Source: Clostridia bacterium (lineage in GTDB: Bacteria > Bacillota > Clostridia > Oscillospirales > CAG-272). Taken from it: a stretch of 64,000 nt of DNA. The stretch is taken from positions 1 through 64,000 of the forward strand of contig JAFUOQ010000014.1 of NCBI GenBank assembly GCA_017472695.1. Reading direction: 5' to 3'. This document shows, in pieces, positions 1 through 8,013 of this stretch; position 1 is the first letter of the stretch, and each line of letters starts with the position of its first letter. The translations under genes were made by a program, and so were the position numbers. The notes beneath the pieces were generated by a model. It had not been told where the DNA came from and made no database searches. It saw only the letters and a list, made by a program, of their open reading frames with translations.

Positions 1-94
1 GAGCTGTTTCGCAATAGCCTAAATGATGTTCTCGCATATCCATTATAACACCTAATTTGAATTCTGACGAGTACTTTTTTTGCTTTTTTGACAT
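1..94 (-). CDS. IS3-family transposase OrfA, N-terminal fragment (partial at window edge)
   Basis: Thirty-one codons are visible, starting MSKKQKKYSSEFKLG and continuing with VIMDMREHHLGYCETA. Lys-rich starts followed by YSxEFKL are characteristic of the helix-turn-helix OrfA of IS150-like elements, which binds the terminal repeats. The start at 94 is supported by a GGAGG ribosome binding site about 12 bases upstream. The gene is cut by the window boundary, not by a visible mutation. Function is inferred from this short N-terminus and the flanking terminal repeat. Confidence 0.7.
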   Translation of the reverse strand, partial: MSKKQKKYSSEFKLGVIMDMREHHLGYCETA

Positions 95-101
95 AAAAAA
101 T

Positions 102-138
102 ATGCACCTCCAAAAGTGTCTAACTTTTGGGGTGCATA
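102..138 (-). promoter_or_regulatory. RBS-sequestering hairpin at the IS end
   Basis: On the minus strand ATGCACCCCAAAAGT pairs with ACTTTTGGAGGTGCAT across a five-base loop, with one bulged base. The 3' arm contains the GGAGG ribosome binding site of the transposase. RNA read in from outside would fold and hide the site. Protection against impinging transcription by this trick is known for other IS families; here it is inferred. Confidence 0.5.
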
Positions 139-171
139 TCATTTTTCGACACTCGCTATAAATTTTATAAT

Positions 172-226
172 AAAAACAAAAATGACTAAGTCGGCGTCAC
201 GGTCCCGTGTGTTCAACTTAGTCATA
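172..226 (-). terminator. Intrinsic terminator of tRNA-Pro
   Basis: On the minus strand ATGACTAAGT pairs with ACTTAGTCAT and is followed directly by TTTTGTTTTTATT. It begins only a few bases after the CCA end of the tRNA. The loop is long (about 24 bases) and could hold inner pairing. Confidence 0.8.
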
Positions 227-228
227 GT

Positions 229-304
229 TGGTCGAGATGACAGGATTCGAACCTGCGGCATCATGGTCCCAAACCATGCGCGCTACCAACTGCGCTACAT
301 CTCG
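229..304 (-). tRNA. tRNA-Pro (anticodon TGG)
   Basis: The minus strand folds into a complete cloverleaf: acceptor CGAGATG/CATCTCG, D stem GCGC/GCGC, anticodon stem CATGG/CCATG around the loop TTTGGGA (anticodon TGG, reads CCA/CCN proline codons), variable loop ATGCC, T arm GCAGG TTCGAAT CCTGT, discriminator A73 and an encoded CCA. Length is 76 with CCA. It has its own promoter about 150 bases upstream and a terminator directly downstream, so it is a single-tRNA unit. Confidence 0.97.
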
Positions 305-460
305 GTTTTTGCTTTGGTTTTCTCAATTTAACGAGGCGCTACTCCGACTCATGCAAAGCACTCGCTGGATAATTCACTTTATCCAATCTTACACAATAAT
401 AATGCGTACTCTTGGAAGTTCATTAATCTCGTAAAGCAATTTTTGTTCAATTGCCTTACT
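305..460 (-). other. Long 5' leader of tRNA-Pro, no gene seen
   Basis: About 150 bases lie between the tRNA promoter and the mature 5' end. It holds a small hairpin (TGGATAA/TTATCCA near 370-392) but no convincing ORF or second RNA gene. It would be removed by RNase P or other processing. Nothing else is recognised here. Confidence 0.4.
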
Positions 461-489
461 ATTATAGCAAAGCACTTTCGTTTTGTCAA
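461..489 (-). promoter_or_regulatory. Promoter for tRNA-Pro
   Basis: Minus strand TTGACA (484-489), 17-bp spacer, TATAAT (461-466): a perfect sigma-A consensus, as expected for a stable RNA gene. Confidence 0.85.
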
Positions 490-583
490 TAGTAAATTTC
501 AAATAATTTAAAAAATTTCAAATATAGTTATGCTTATCGTTTTTTGTTTTCATAATTAAATGATAGATAGCCATTCTTTTTTC

Positions 584-612
584 TTTACATTATAAAAAAT
601 CTGTGATATAAT
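584..612 (+). promoter_or_regulatory. Promoter for the alpha/beta hydrolase
   Basis: TTTACA (584-589), 17-bp spacer, TATAAT (607-612), 33 bases before the start codon at 645. The ribosome binding site is GGAGGAGGGG. Confidence 0.7.
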
Positions 613-644
613 CAATAATATGAATTTGACGGAGGAGGGGTAAA

Positions 645-1379
645 ATGGCATTTTGTGAATACATTCGTATAGTTGACAACGCAAAAAAAGCAATCGTTTT
701 TATACATGGCATCGTTGGTCATGCGGGCTTTTTTAAGGAATTTGTTGAGCTAGTGCCTGACGATTGTTCAATTTACAATGTGCTACTTGACGGACATGGC
801 AAGGGCGTCAAGGAATTCTCTCGCGCCTCTATGAAAAAGTGGGAAAGCCAAGTAAAGTCAATAGTGGACAAGCTTTCCAGTACCCACGATGAAATATATA
901 TGGTCGGACATTCAATGGGAACACTCCTATCAATTGAGCAGGCATCGAAAAATCCTTGTGTAAAAAAGATGTTTTTAATGTCAATTCCTGCAAAGGTGTT
1001 TGTCACTCCAAGACTTATAAAAATAATTATAAAGGTGTATTTTAACAAGGTTAATCCTAATAATGAAATAGCAATGGCATCAAAGGAATATTACGGCTGC
1101 ACTGAACGTAAAAGCCCATTTAGCTACATTCCTTGGAGCTTTAGAATATTTGAGCTTTTTGGTAAGATTCGCAGAACAAAAAAGCTATTGCCAAAAATTA
1201 AAACTCCAGCCTATGTATATCAAAGCGTAAAGGACGAGGTAGTTTCAAAAAGGTCGATAAAGTATCTGAAAAAGCACTCCAATTTTAATGTTCATTCGCT
1301 TAATAATTCATGGCATTGTTATCACACCAAGGAAGAAAAGAAATTTTTACTAGACGAATTTATCAACTTCATAAAATAA
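645..1379 (+). CDS. Alpha/beta hydrolase (serine lipase/esterase-like)
   Basis: A 244-residue soluble enzyme of the alpha/beta-hydrolase fold, monoacylglycerol-lipase/serine-aminopeptidase type. The oxyanion segment FIHGIVGH lies at 19-26, the nucleophile elbow GHSMG at 88-92 with Ser90, a likely Asp197 in VKDEVV, and His224 or His227 near the C-terminus completes the triad. A lid of about 60 residues precedes the Asp. No signal peptide is present, so it acts in the cytosol. It has its own promoter and a strong GGAGGAGG site. The natural substrate cannot be read from the sequence. Its last bases overlap the end of the convergent MATE remnant. Confidence 0.85.
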   Translation: MAFCEYIRIVDNAKKAIVFIHGIVGHAGFFKEFVELVPDDCSIYNVLLDGHGKGVKEFSRASMKKWESQVKSIVDKLSSTHDEIYMVGHSMGTLLSIEQASKNPCVKKMFLMSIPAKVFVTPRLIKIIIKVYFNKVNPNNEIAMASKEYYGCTERKSPFSYIPWSFRIFELFGKIRRTKKLLPKIKTPAYVYQSVKDEVVSKRSIKYLKKHSNFNVHSLNNSWHCYHTKEEKKFLLDEFINFIK

Positions 1380-1532
1380 AGAAGCACCATCATCATTTAT
1401 AAAGTATAAAGTTTGAAACAAATCACCGTCGATAACTCCATAAATAGAGGTAAAAACCGTCATAATAATAGGAGGAAAAGCAAAACGCAAAATTCTCCTA
1501 TATGTAAAATGATCGGATAATTGAATTTTCAT
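1350..1532 (-). pseudogene. Remnant of a MATE-family efflux transporter (N-terminus only)
   Basis: From the ATG at 1532 (ribosome binding site AAAGGAG) the reading begins MKIQLSDHFTYRRILRFAF and continues with a first transmembrane helix ending YGVIDG, as in MATE antiporters. After about 36 residues the similarity stops and the frame runs 24 more residues into unrelated sequence, overlapping the hydrolase end. A normal MATE protein has about 440 residues and 12 helices, so this is a deletion relic. Promoter and operator upstream are still intact, so a short peptide may be made. Confidence 0.7.
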
Positions 1533-1550
1533 ATTTTTTTCTCCTTTATC

Positions 1551-1594
1551 TAATATACTGCTGTATATTATACCAAAACAAATACAAATGACAA
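1551..1594 (-). promoter_or_regulatory. Promoter and operator of the MATE remnant
   Basis: Minus strand TTGTCA (1589-1594), 16-bp spacer, TATAAT (1567-1572). Next to it and overlapping the start site lies a perfect palindrome TAATATAC-TGCT-GTATATTA (1551-1570), a typical dimeric repressor site (TetR/MarR type by analogy). No such regulator is encoded nearby. Confidence 0.6.
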
Positions 1595-1644
1595 GTATAA
1601 TAGTCATTTTACATAAAATTTACCTAACAATAGTTAGACGGTCA

Positions 1645-1673
1645 TTGATTTTTTTCTTAAAAAAAGCTATAAT
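1645..1673 (+). promoter_or_regulatory. Promoter for the two-component system
   Basis: TTGATT (1645-1650), 17-bp spacer, TATAAT (1668-1673), 28 bases before the start at 1702. A short dyad CTAAC-AATA-GTTAG lies just upstream (1624-1637). Confidence 0.7.
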
Positions 1674-1701
1674 GTACTTATAACGAAAATAAGGAGAAAT
1701 T

Positions 1702-2376
1702 ATGAAAGAAAATCTTCCTTTAATTTACATCGTCGAGGATGACGAGGGCATTTGCGAAGTATATGATGGCGCGTTCGAGGATTTATATAATACTCAAATT
1801 TTTGAAAACGGAAAGGACTTTTTTGATGCCTTTTCGAAAAAAACACCTGAATTAATTATACTCGACATTATGCTTCCCGATATGGATGGATACACAATTT
1901 TGACTAAAATTCGTGAGCAAAACGAGAAAGTTCCAGTTATTATAGTAAGTGCAAAGAGTGACGAAATTAGCTTTGTCAAGGGACTTAACAAGGGCGCAGA
2001 TGACTATATGTCAAAGCCATTTTCGGTGCTTGAGCTTATAGCTAGAGTTAAAACGAACCTGCGCCGCACAAACCTATATTTTGTAGCAACAGATGGCTTT
2101 TCCATTGACCAAAACACCTATAAGGCCACATACAAGGGAGAAGATCTTGGCTTAACCTTAAAGGAATTTAAGCTTCTAAAGCTTTTGATTCAAAGGGCAG
2201 GAGTTACCGTTGAAAGAGAAGAGCTTTTTAAGAATGTTTGGGGTGAAAACTTCATGGGCGAAACAAGAACTCTCGATATGCATATAGCAACCCTGCGTGA
2301 TAAAATAAAAAATGTAAGTGATCTTGATCCTATAATAACGGTTAGAGGAATAGGCTATCGCTTTGAGGTAAAATGA
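1702..2376 (+). CDS. OmpR/PhoB-family response regulator
   Basis: A 224-residue DNA-binding regulator. The receiver domain (about 6-120) keeps the acidic pocket EDD, the phospho-acceptor Asp55 in LIILDIMLPD, Ser83 and the invariant Lys105 in SKPF. The C-terminal winged helix (about 128-222) ends with VRGIGYRF, diagnostic of the OmpR/PhoB class. It overlaps the kinase gene downstream by four bases and is its evident partner. The PAS-containing PhoR-like kinase suggests a PhoB-like job, but no phosphate genes are nearby, so the regulon is unknown. Confidence 0.93.
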   Translation: MKENLPLIYIVEDDEGICEVYDGAFEDLYNTQIFENGKDFFDAFSKKTPELIILDIMLPDMDGYTILTKIREQNEKVPVIIVSAKSDEISFVKGLNKGADDYMSKPFSVLELIARVKTNLRRTNLYFVATDGFSIDQNTYKATYKGEDLGLTLKEFKLLKLLIQRAGVTVEREELFKNVWGENFMGETRTLDMHIATLRDKIKNVSDLDPIITVRGIGYRFEVK

Positions 2377-4115
2377 GAAGAAAAACATTTATAAAGATAT
2401 TTACCCTCGCCCTGTGTCTTATTTTAGTGGTTTTTGTTGCAGGCTTGATTGGTATGCACCAAACAAGCAAACGAATGACAGAGGATAGGCTGGTTACTGA
2501 ATGTTCTCTTGTTAGTAATGTTTTGAAAAATGAAATTGCAAACGGTGACAGCACCGATATGGATACCTTATTGAAATCCTTAAAAGCGCATTATCGCGAG
2601 GATGAATTTAGAATAACTGTAATAAAAACAGATGGAACAGTTATCTACGATAGTGAGCCTGGAAAGGACGAGGGAGAATATGAAACTCACCTTGATAGAG
2701 AAGAAATCAAATACGCGTTAAACGGAGAGAGCAAGACAGTTGAAAGATACTCTGATAGCTTTGATTGCACAATGACATATTATGCAGAAAAGGTCGAGCT
2801 GGGTAGCTATGGAGATATAGTTTTGCGCTTGGCAGTAAGAAGTAGCGAAATCACCGAATATGTTTACGTTTCACTATCGGTTTTGCTAGTAGCTCTTATA
2901 GTTGCTATAATTGTATCAGCTTGGTTTTCGGCAATTATTTCAAAAGACGTTTCTACAAAAATTTCACAGGTGGCATACGGACTTAAGAGCCTGAATGACG
3001 GAGAATATGTTCCAATCGAAATAAACTCAAACGAGCCAGAACTGCGCTCCGTATATGCAGAAATTAATGAGCTAAATGCTTATGTTCATGCAAAGATTGT
3101 AAGCGAGGAGCAGGAAAAACGAAAGCTCAATGAGGTGCTTGATAATGTAACTCAAGGCATAATAGTCTTTGATGATGAAAATCGAGTAGTTTTTGCCAAC
3201 AATAGCGCATTAACACTTTTTAACAACGGCGCAGGCTGTGTCGGCAAAAAACTATTTTATCTCATAAGCGATTTAAAGCTAGTTGAAAAAATAACTACAT
3301 TTCCTACTCAAAACACAAGCTTTGAATATAGGCTTGAGGATAAGGATTTGACCGTTACAGTTAAAAGAATTCTGGATAGCTTAAATCCTGAAAATGTCGC
3401 TTCGTCTATTGTGATTATTACCGATACAACACCGGAAAAGCAAATGGTCAAGCAAAAGAGTGATTTCTTTGCAAATGCTTCTCATGAGCTTAAAACACCA
3501 ATCACGGTTATGCAGGGACTTGCAGAAATTTCACTTTCCAAGGAAGGTCTAGAGCCTAGCACTAAAAAAAGCATGGAGCGAATCCACAAGGAGAGCCTAC
3601 GAATGGCAAGCCTAATTTCCGATATGCTCAAATTAAGTAAGCTGGAAAGAAACGACACCGAGGAAACTCTTACAACAGTTGATTTGGAGGCTATTGCTAA
3701 AGAAGTAATAGCGGAGCTTGACGAAAAGATAGAGCGCAAAAAAATTGCCGTTACCATTTTGGGTAATGGTGAAGTACAAGCAGATCCAATGAAGATTTAC
3801 GAGCTTATCTCCAATCTTGTTTCAAATGCAGTAAGCTACAATAAGGAAAACGGAAGACTTGATATAATTATTACCAATACCTCTTCGAGCGTCACATTAA
3901 AGGTCATAGATACAGGAATTGGTATTGAAAAAGAGCACATTCCACGTCTTTGTGAAAGATTTTATAGAGTTGATAAATCGCGCTCAAAAAAGACTGGAGG
4001 CACAGGTCTTGGCCTTGCAATAGTGAAACACATTTGCGCTCTTTATAACGCAAAAATGAAAATAGAAAGCGAAATCGACAAGGGCACAGAGGTAGAAATA
4101 GTATTCACAAAATAA
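2373..4115 (+). CDS. PhoR-like membrane sensor histidine kinase
   Basis: A 580-residue kinase. Transmembrane helix 1 spans about 7-27, an extracellular sensor region about 30-160, helix 2 about 163-186, then a HAMP-like segment, a PAS domain (about 250-355), the HisKA domain with phospho-accepting His371 in ASHELKTP, and the ATPase domain with N box around Asn486, G1 box DTGIGI (513-518) and G2 box GTGLGLAIV (543-551). The arrangement matches PhoR/WalK-type kinases. Start ATGAG overlaps the regulator stop, so the two are translationally coupled. It should phosphorylate the upstream regulator; the signal is unknown. Confidence 0.92.
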   Translation: MRRKTFIKIFTLALCLILVVFVAGLIGMHQTSKRMTEDRLVTECSLVSNVLKNEIANGDSTDMDTLLKSLKAHYREDEFRITVIKTDGTVIYDSEPGKDEGEYETHLDREEIKYALNGESKTVERYSDSFDCTMTYYAEKVELGSYGDIVLRLAVRSSEITEYVYVSLSVLLVALIVAIIVSAWFSAIISKDVSTKISQVAYGLKSLNDGEYVPIEINSNEPELRSVYAEINELNAYVHAKIVSEEQEKRKLNEVLDNVTQGIIVFDDENRVVFANNSALTLFNNGAGCVGKKLFYLISDLKLVEKITTFPTQNTSFEYRLEDKDLTVTVKRILDSLNPENVASSIVIITDTTPEKQMVKQKSDFFANASHELKTPITVMQGLAEISLSKEGLEPSTKKSMERIHKESLRMASLISDMLKLSKLERNDTEETLTTVDLEAIAKEVIAELDEKIERKKIAVTILGNGEVQADPMKIYELISNLVSNAVSYNKENGRLDIIITNTSSSVTLKVIDTGIGIEKEHIPRLCERFYRVDKSRSKKTGGTGLGLAIVKHICALYNAKMKIESEIDKGTEVEIVFTK

Positions 4116-4120
4116 CAAAA

Positions 4121-4147
4121 ATCTCCGAGAAATCGGAGATTTTTTTG
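4121..4147 (+). terminator. Terminator after the two-component operon
   Basis: ATCTCCGA-gaaa-TCGGAGAT followed by TTTTTT. Confidence 0.9.
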
Positions 4148-4308
4148 TTAATAATTTGTTCATGAAAGTTCGCAAAATACGACCTTTTTATTGCATTATG
4201 GAGAGTAAATAAGTGGAATTTTATAGAAAAATCTTTGACATGATAAGCCAAAAATATGAACTGATTGTAAATTTTATTAAAAATAAATGACTCTTTTTAT
4301 ATAAATTG

Positions 4309-4337
4309 TTGACTTTATTAATAAGTGGTGATACAAT
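4309..4337 (+). promoter_or_regulatory. Promoter for the paired membrane-protein genes
   Basis: TTGACT (4309-4314), 17-bp spacer, TACAAT (4332-4337). Ribosome binding site AAAGGAG precedes the start at 4391. Confidence 0.75.
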
Positions 4338-4390
4338 TTGTGCAGAAGTGCTTATTATATTATTAAAAAAACTATTTAAAGGAGATTATT

Positions 4391-5179
4391 ATGCTATTTG
4401 ATTTACCTCATATTCTATATATGGTATTTTCAGGCATAGTCACAGCAGGAATTTTAATTACAGCCTCTTTTCTCATAAAAAAGCAGACGAGTAAGGATTG
4501 GTTTTTGAGGTTTTGGGCAATTATCACAGTTGTGATACATTTTAGCTCGATTTATTATGATTATTTCATTGTTAAAATCGAACACCCCGAGCTTGAGCTT
4601 TCAATGTTTATCCCTGCGTTTGCTTGCAATGTTTGTATGTGGTTACTTGTTATTTACGCATTTGCAAATAAAGAAAACAAATTTATGAAGCTAGTGTCTC
4701 ACTTCTTGGCATTAGGAGGAATTGTTTGTGGCGCTGTAGGCATTTTGCTAAACGAAGCGTATGACAGAAACGGCTTGACTGATTTTGATACTGTAAAGGG
4801 GCTTTTAAGCCATTCAACAATGCTTGTTGGATGTATTTATATAATGGTTGGAAAGTATGTCAAAATAAGAGTACATAGCGTATTTGGTGTGGCATGCGGA
4901 CTTTTGATTCTTTTGGTAGATGGTGCAGTAGTAAACGCACTAAATAAAATATTTGATATGCCAAGCGTTAATTCTATGTATCTAGAGGGCGCACCATTTG
5001 ATAATATGCCTTACTTAAACACAATAACCATTGGTATTGTTGGGATTGTTGCCACATTCTTAATAGGTGTAATAGTAGAATTTTTCTCACTTGAGAAAAA
5101 TGATAGGTGGTATTCAAAAATTAGAAAAAATATCGATGTAAGAGAAGAGGACGAAAGTATAAAAGGAGAGGGCAAATGA
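4391..5179 (+). CDS. Integral membrane protein, possible TIGR02206/YwaF relative
   Basis: A 262-residue protein with about seven hydrophobic helices and a charged cytoplasmic tail (last ~30 residues rich in Lys, Glu and Asp). Helix 1 starts at residue 9 and the third helix carries FACNVCMWLLVIYAF, resembling the LPxHxC...L segment of the YwaF family with the histidine replaced. Its stop overlaps the start of the next gene by four bases and the neighbour is a clearer member of the same family, which is the main reason for the assignment. The biochemical role of the family is not established. Membrane location is certain from hydrophobicity; family membership is tentative. Confidence 0.55.
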   Translation: MLFDLPHILYMVFSGIVTAGILITASFLIKKQTSKDWFLRFWAIITVVIHFSSIYYDYFIVKIEHPELELSMFIPAFACNVCMWLLVIYAFANKENKFMKLVSHFLALGGIVCGAVGILLNEAYDRNGLTDFDTVKGLLSHSTMLVGCIYIMVGKYVKIRVHSVFGVACGLLILLVDGAVVNALNKIFDMPSVNSMYLEGAPFDNMPYLNTITIGIVGIVATFLIGVIVEFFSLEKNDRWYSKIRKNIDVREEDESIKGEGK

Positions 5180-6024
5180 GAGACTTGTTTTTTAAATTAT
5201 TCGCACTATCCCATTTTGATACAGGTATTAAAATCACGCCTATGTCTGTGTCACATATCGTTTACCTTGTTATAATTGTTGGCGCAATAGTTGGTGGATA
5301 TTTTTTGTTAAGAAAATGCACAATGGAGCGCAAAATTATGGTAATGAAGATACTACTTATATTAGTTGCAGTGTCTTACATATCCGACTTTTTCGTTCAT
5401 GAGTTTGTTTATGCATCATATAGTGATGAAACAGGAGAGCTTTTGTCAGGTGGAGGCTTAAATATGGATAAGCTTCCTTTCCATATTTGTACTGTGCTTT
5501 GCCCTCTTGCTTTGTTTGCTCAATTTAATAAATATGGAAAAAAGATAATAGAGCCTGTTGTTATGCTTGCTTCATTAGCTCCGCTTATGTATATTGTTGT
5601 TCCTGCAAGCATAGGTAGTGGTGAGCCTTGGTGCTATCAAGCCGTTCAAACGATGTTCTATCACGGGGTTTTGCTTGCTTGGGGTATTTTAAATCTCGCC
5701 CTTGGCATTGTAAAGCCAAATATCAAAAAATGCTATACATCTGCTATTATGCTAGTGGGAATTACACTATGGGCAAAGCTAGGAAACCTTTTGCTAGAGC
5801 ATAATTGGTTCTTTTTGGAGGAGGATGCCTTCTATATCGGACTCGTTGAAGATGGCATACTTCCAAAATGGTCGCTTATGATAATAAATCCAATTGTATT
5901 TTTCTCTGCAGTTCTTGCCTTGTACGGCATTTGTTACCTTATCAGATTTATTGCTAGTAAACCAAATGGCAAGTCGATTAGTGAAGAAAAGGCAATTGAG
6001 CTGGAAGAAGCTAAAGCAATATAA
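5176..6024 (+). CDS. TIGR02206/YwaF-type integral membrane protein
   Basis: A 282-residue multi-helix membrane protein. The segment KLPFHICTVLCPLALFA (about 96-112) fits the conserved LPxHxCxxxxxLA stretch of the YwaF/TMEM164-like family, and the motif with His before helix 6 (TMFYHGVLLAWGIL) also fits. The C-terminus ends in a Glu-rich cytoplasmic tail. It overlaps the upstream paralogue by ATGA and is followed by a terminator, so the two form one operon. Function is unknown; a lipid- or sterol-like substrate is sometimes guessed for the eukaryotic relatives. Confidence 0.7.
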   Translation: MRDLFFKLFALSHFDTGIKITPMSVSHIVYLVIIVGAIVGGYFLLRKCTMERKIMVMKILLILVAVSYISDFFVHEFVYASYSDETGELLSGGGLNMDKLPFHICTVLCPLALFAQFNKYGKKIIEPVVMLASLAPLMYIVVPASIGSGEPWCYQAVQTMFYHGVLLAWGILNLALGIVKPNIKKCYTSAIMLVGITLWAKLGNLLLEHNWFFLEEDAFYIGLVEDGILPKWSLMIINPIVFFSAVLALYGICYLIRFIASKPNGKSISEEKAIELEEAKAI

Positions 6025-6026
6025 TT

Positions 6027-6051
6027 AAGGGTGCAATCGCACCCTTTTTTC
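6027..6051 (+). terminator. Terminator after the membrane-protein pair
   Basis: GGGTGC-AATC-GCACCC followed by TTTTTT. Confidence 0.9.
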
Positions 6052-6080
6052 TTGACAAAATTAAAATGCTATGGTAGTAT
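6052..6080 (+). promoter_or_regulatory. Promoter for the HAD phosphatase
   Basis: TTGACA (6052-6057), 17-bp spacer, TAGTAT (6075-6080). It begins immediately after the upstream terminator. Confidence 0.75.
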
Positions 6081-6107
6081 TAATACATCAATTCAAGGAG
6101 AAGGAAA

Positions 6108-6761
6108 ATGGCAAAAAAATATAATACCGTCTTTTTTGATTTGGACGGCACAATAATAGATTCGGGTGAGGGAGTGTCTAATTCTGTCCTTTATGCACTT
6201 GAAAAATTTGGCATTAAGGAAACCAAGGAGAATGCGCTTAAATTTATAGGTCCACCACTTGCTCATTCGTTTAAGCAGTTTTATGGCTTTAGCGACGAAA
6301 AAGCGACACAGGGTATCGAAATTTATAGAGAATATTATAGAGAAAAGGGCATTTTTGAGTGCTATATATACCAAGGAATAGAGGAGCTTTTATGCGCGCT
6401 TAAGAAAAACGGCTATAAGGTTGTTTTGTGCACATCAAAGCCCGAAAAATACGCACAACAAATACTCAATCATTTTGGCATTATGAAATACTTCGACCAC
6501 GCATGTGGCGCAACAATGGATGAAAAAACTCGTGCAACTAAAGATGATGTTATGAAATATGCGTTTAAAGTATCAGGCGCAAAGCCCGACAGTACTATTA
6601 TGATAGGCGATCGTATGTTTGATATAAATAGCGCAAACAAATTCGGACTTGATTCAATAGGGGTCACCTTTGGATATGGCTCGCAAGAAGAATTAAAAAC
6701 AGCTGGTGCAACCTATATAGCAGGCTCTTGCAATGAGATAAAAGAGCTATTAATTGGATAA
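6108..6761 (+). CDS. HAD-superfamily phosphatase (phosphoglycolate-phosphatase-like)
   Basis: A 217-residue hydrolase with all HAD motifs: motif I FFDLDGTIIDS at the N-terminus (nucleophile and acid Asp pair), motif II Ser/Thr in VVLCTSKP, the motif III Lys around KDDVMKYA, and motif IV IGDRMFDINSA. An alpha-helical cap of about 65 residues follows motif I, as in the phosphoglycolate phosphatase/beta-phosphoglucomutase subgroup. It acts on a small phosphorylated metabolite in the cytosol; the substrate cannot be decided. Ribosome binding site AAGGAGAAGG, own promoter, monocistronic. Confidence 0.88.
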   Translation: MAKKYNTVFFDLDGTIIDSGEGVSNSVLYALEKFGIKETKENALKFIGPPLAHSFKQFYGFSDEKATQGIEIYREYYREKGIFECYIYQGIEELLCALKKNGYKVVLCTSKPEKYAQQILNHFGIMKYFDHACGATMDEKTRATKDDVMKYAFKVSGAKPDSTIMIGDRMFDINSANKFGLDSIGVTFGYGSQEELKTAGATYIAGSCNEIKELLIG

Positions 6762-6765
6762 AAAC

Positions 6766-6802
6766 AAGGAAGAGAACGAAAAGTTTTCTTCCTTATTACT
6801 TT
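6766..6802 (+). terminator. Weak terminator after the HAD gene
   Basis: AAGGAAGA pairs with TCTTCCTT, followed by a poor T tract (ATTACTTT). Confidence 0.5.
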
Positions 6803-6849
6803 AATACTTTACCAAGCTAAATTTTTTTAAAAAACTTGTCGTAAAAATA

Positions 6850-6878
6850 TTGACTTGATAAAATATGTGTGCTATGAT
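6850..6878 (+). promoter_or_regulatory. Promoter for ilvE
   Basis: TTGACT (6850-6855), 17-bp spacer, TATGAT (6873-6878), about 39 bases before the start codon. Confidence 0.75.
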
Positions 6879-6916
6879 ATTTTCTATAAATCACAAGATA
6901 GTATGAGGTGTATACT

Positions 6917-7981
6917 ATGGAAATTAAAATTACAAAAACAAATTCCCCTAAAAAAATGATGCCTGAAAATGAGCTTGGCTTTGGAAAATTCTTTTCTGAC
7001 CATATGTTCATTATGGATTATGAGGCTGGCAAGGGCTGGCACAATGCAAGAATAGAGCCATTTGGATATATTTCCTTGCATCCTGCGTCAACAGTTTTGC
7101 ATTACGGCTCTGAAATTTTTGAGGGGCTTAAAGCATATCGCACAGAAAACGGCGAAATTCGTCTATTCAGACCTATGGAAAATATTAAGAGAATGAATGA
7201 CTCCGCTGATAGAATGTGCCTACCAAAAATAAACGAGGAGGACTTTTTACAAGCACTTACTACCTTTGTAGAGCTTGAAAAAGACTTTGTTCCTTATTCA
7301 TTTGGTACATCACTTTATCTCCGTCCATATATGTTCGGTAATGACGAAACACTTGGTGTTCATACAGTAAAAAGAGCTACCTTTATGATTATAGCTTCTC
7401 CTAGTGGTAGCTATTATGCAGAAGGAATTAACCCTGTCAAAATTATGATAGAGTCCGAGGATGTAAGAGCTGTTAAGGGTGGAACCGGAGCAGTAAAATG
7501 TGGTGGTAACTATGCAGCATCAAACCGCGCTGGCGAAAAGGCTAGCAAGGTTGGCTATTCACAGGTTTTGTGGCTTGACGGTGTACATAGAAAGTACATT
7601 GAAGAGGTTGGCGCTATGAACGTTATGTTCAAGATTGATGGCGAGATAGTAACCCCAATGCTTACAGGCTCAATCCTTCCGGGTATTACAAGAAAATCCT
7701 GTATCGAGGTTCTTAAGGATATGGGATATAAGGTTAATGAACGACTACTCTCAATTGACGAGCTAATTGAAGCACTTGAAAATGGCAAGCTTGAGGAGGC
7801 TTGGGGCTGTGGTACCGCTGCCGTTGTTTCTCCAATTGGTAGATTCTGTTACGAGGGCAAGGAATATGATGTTAATAATGGTCAAATCGGCGAGGTAACT
7901 CAAAAGCTCTACGACACCTTAACAGGTATTCAATGGGGCAAAAAGGAAGACAAATACGGTTGGATTTACAAAATTTGCTAA
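6917..7981 (+). CDS. ilvE: Branched-chain amino acid aminotransferase
   Basis: A 354-residue class IV PLP aminotransferase that makes valine, leucine and isoleucine from their 2-oxo acids and glutamate. The PLP lysine is Lys194 in GTGAVKCGGNYAAS; YLRPYMFG, EEVGAMNVMF and the phosphate-binding GSILPGITRKS are also present. Length and motifs match the eukaryote/Bacillus-type BCAT II subgroup rather than the shorter enterobacterial form. The ATG at 6917 is preferred over an upstream GTG at 6908 because GAGGTG sits at proper spacing. It stands 1.4 kb before the ilv/leu operon with its own promoter and terminator, and supplies that pathway's last step. Confidence 0.95.
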   Translation: MEIKITKTNSPKKMMPENELGFGKFFSDHMFIMDYEAGKGWHNARIEPFGYISLHPASTVLHYGSEIFEGLKAYRTENGEIRLFRPMENIKRMNDSADRMCLPKINEEDFLQALTTFVELEKDFVPYSFGTSLYLRPYMFGNDETLGVHTVKRATFMIIASPSGSYYAEGINPVKIMIESEDVRAVKGGTGAVKCGGNYAASNRAGEKASKVGYSQVLWLDGVHRKYIEEVGAMNVMFKIDGEIVTPMLTGSILPGITRKSCIEVLKDMGYKVNERLLSIDELIEALENGKLEEAWGCGTAAVVSPIGRFCYEGKEYDVNNGQIGEVTQKLYDTLTGIQWGKKEDKYGWIYKIC

Positions 7982-7985
7982 AACA

Positions 7986-8012
7986 AAAAGGCTGTTGAAC
8001 AGCCTTTTTTGT
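7986..8012. terminator. Bidirectional terminator between ilvE and the convergent gene
   Basis: AAAAAGGCTGT-tga-ACAGCCTTTTTTG, with A and T tracts on both sides, serving both converging genes. Confidence 0.88.
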
Positions 8013-8013
8013 T

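Larger units (their letters stand above)
1..141 (-). mobile_element. IS3-family (IS150-type) insertion sequence, one end only
   Basis: The stretch reads, on the minus strand, as an IS end beginning TGATATGCACCCC at 141 and followed by AAAGTTAGACAC, a layout typical of IS150-group termini. The first transposase ORF starts 47 bases inside and runs off the left edge. The element sits about 30 bases downstream of the tRNA-Pro terminator. The other end, the second ORF and the target duplication are outside the window, so whether the copy is complete is unknown. The exact boundary base is inferred. Confidence 0.7.

Noticed and set aside
228..434. Plus-strand open frames over the tRNA-Pro gene
   Set aside because: The reading MTGFEPA-type is the well-known spurious translation of the reverse strand of tRNA genes.
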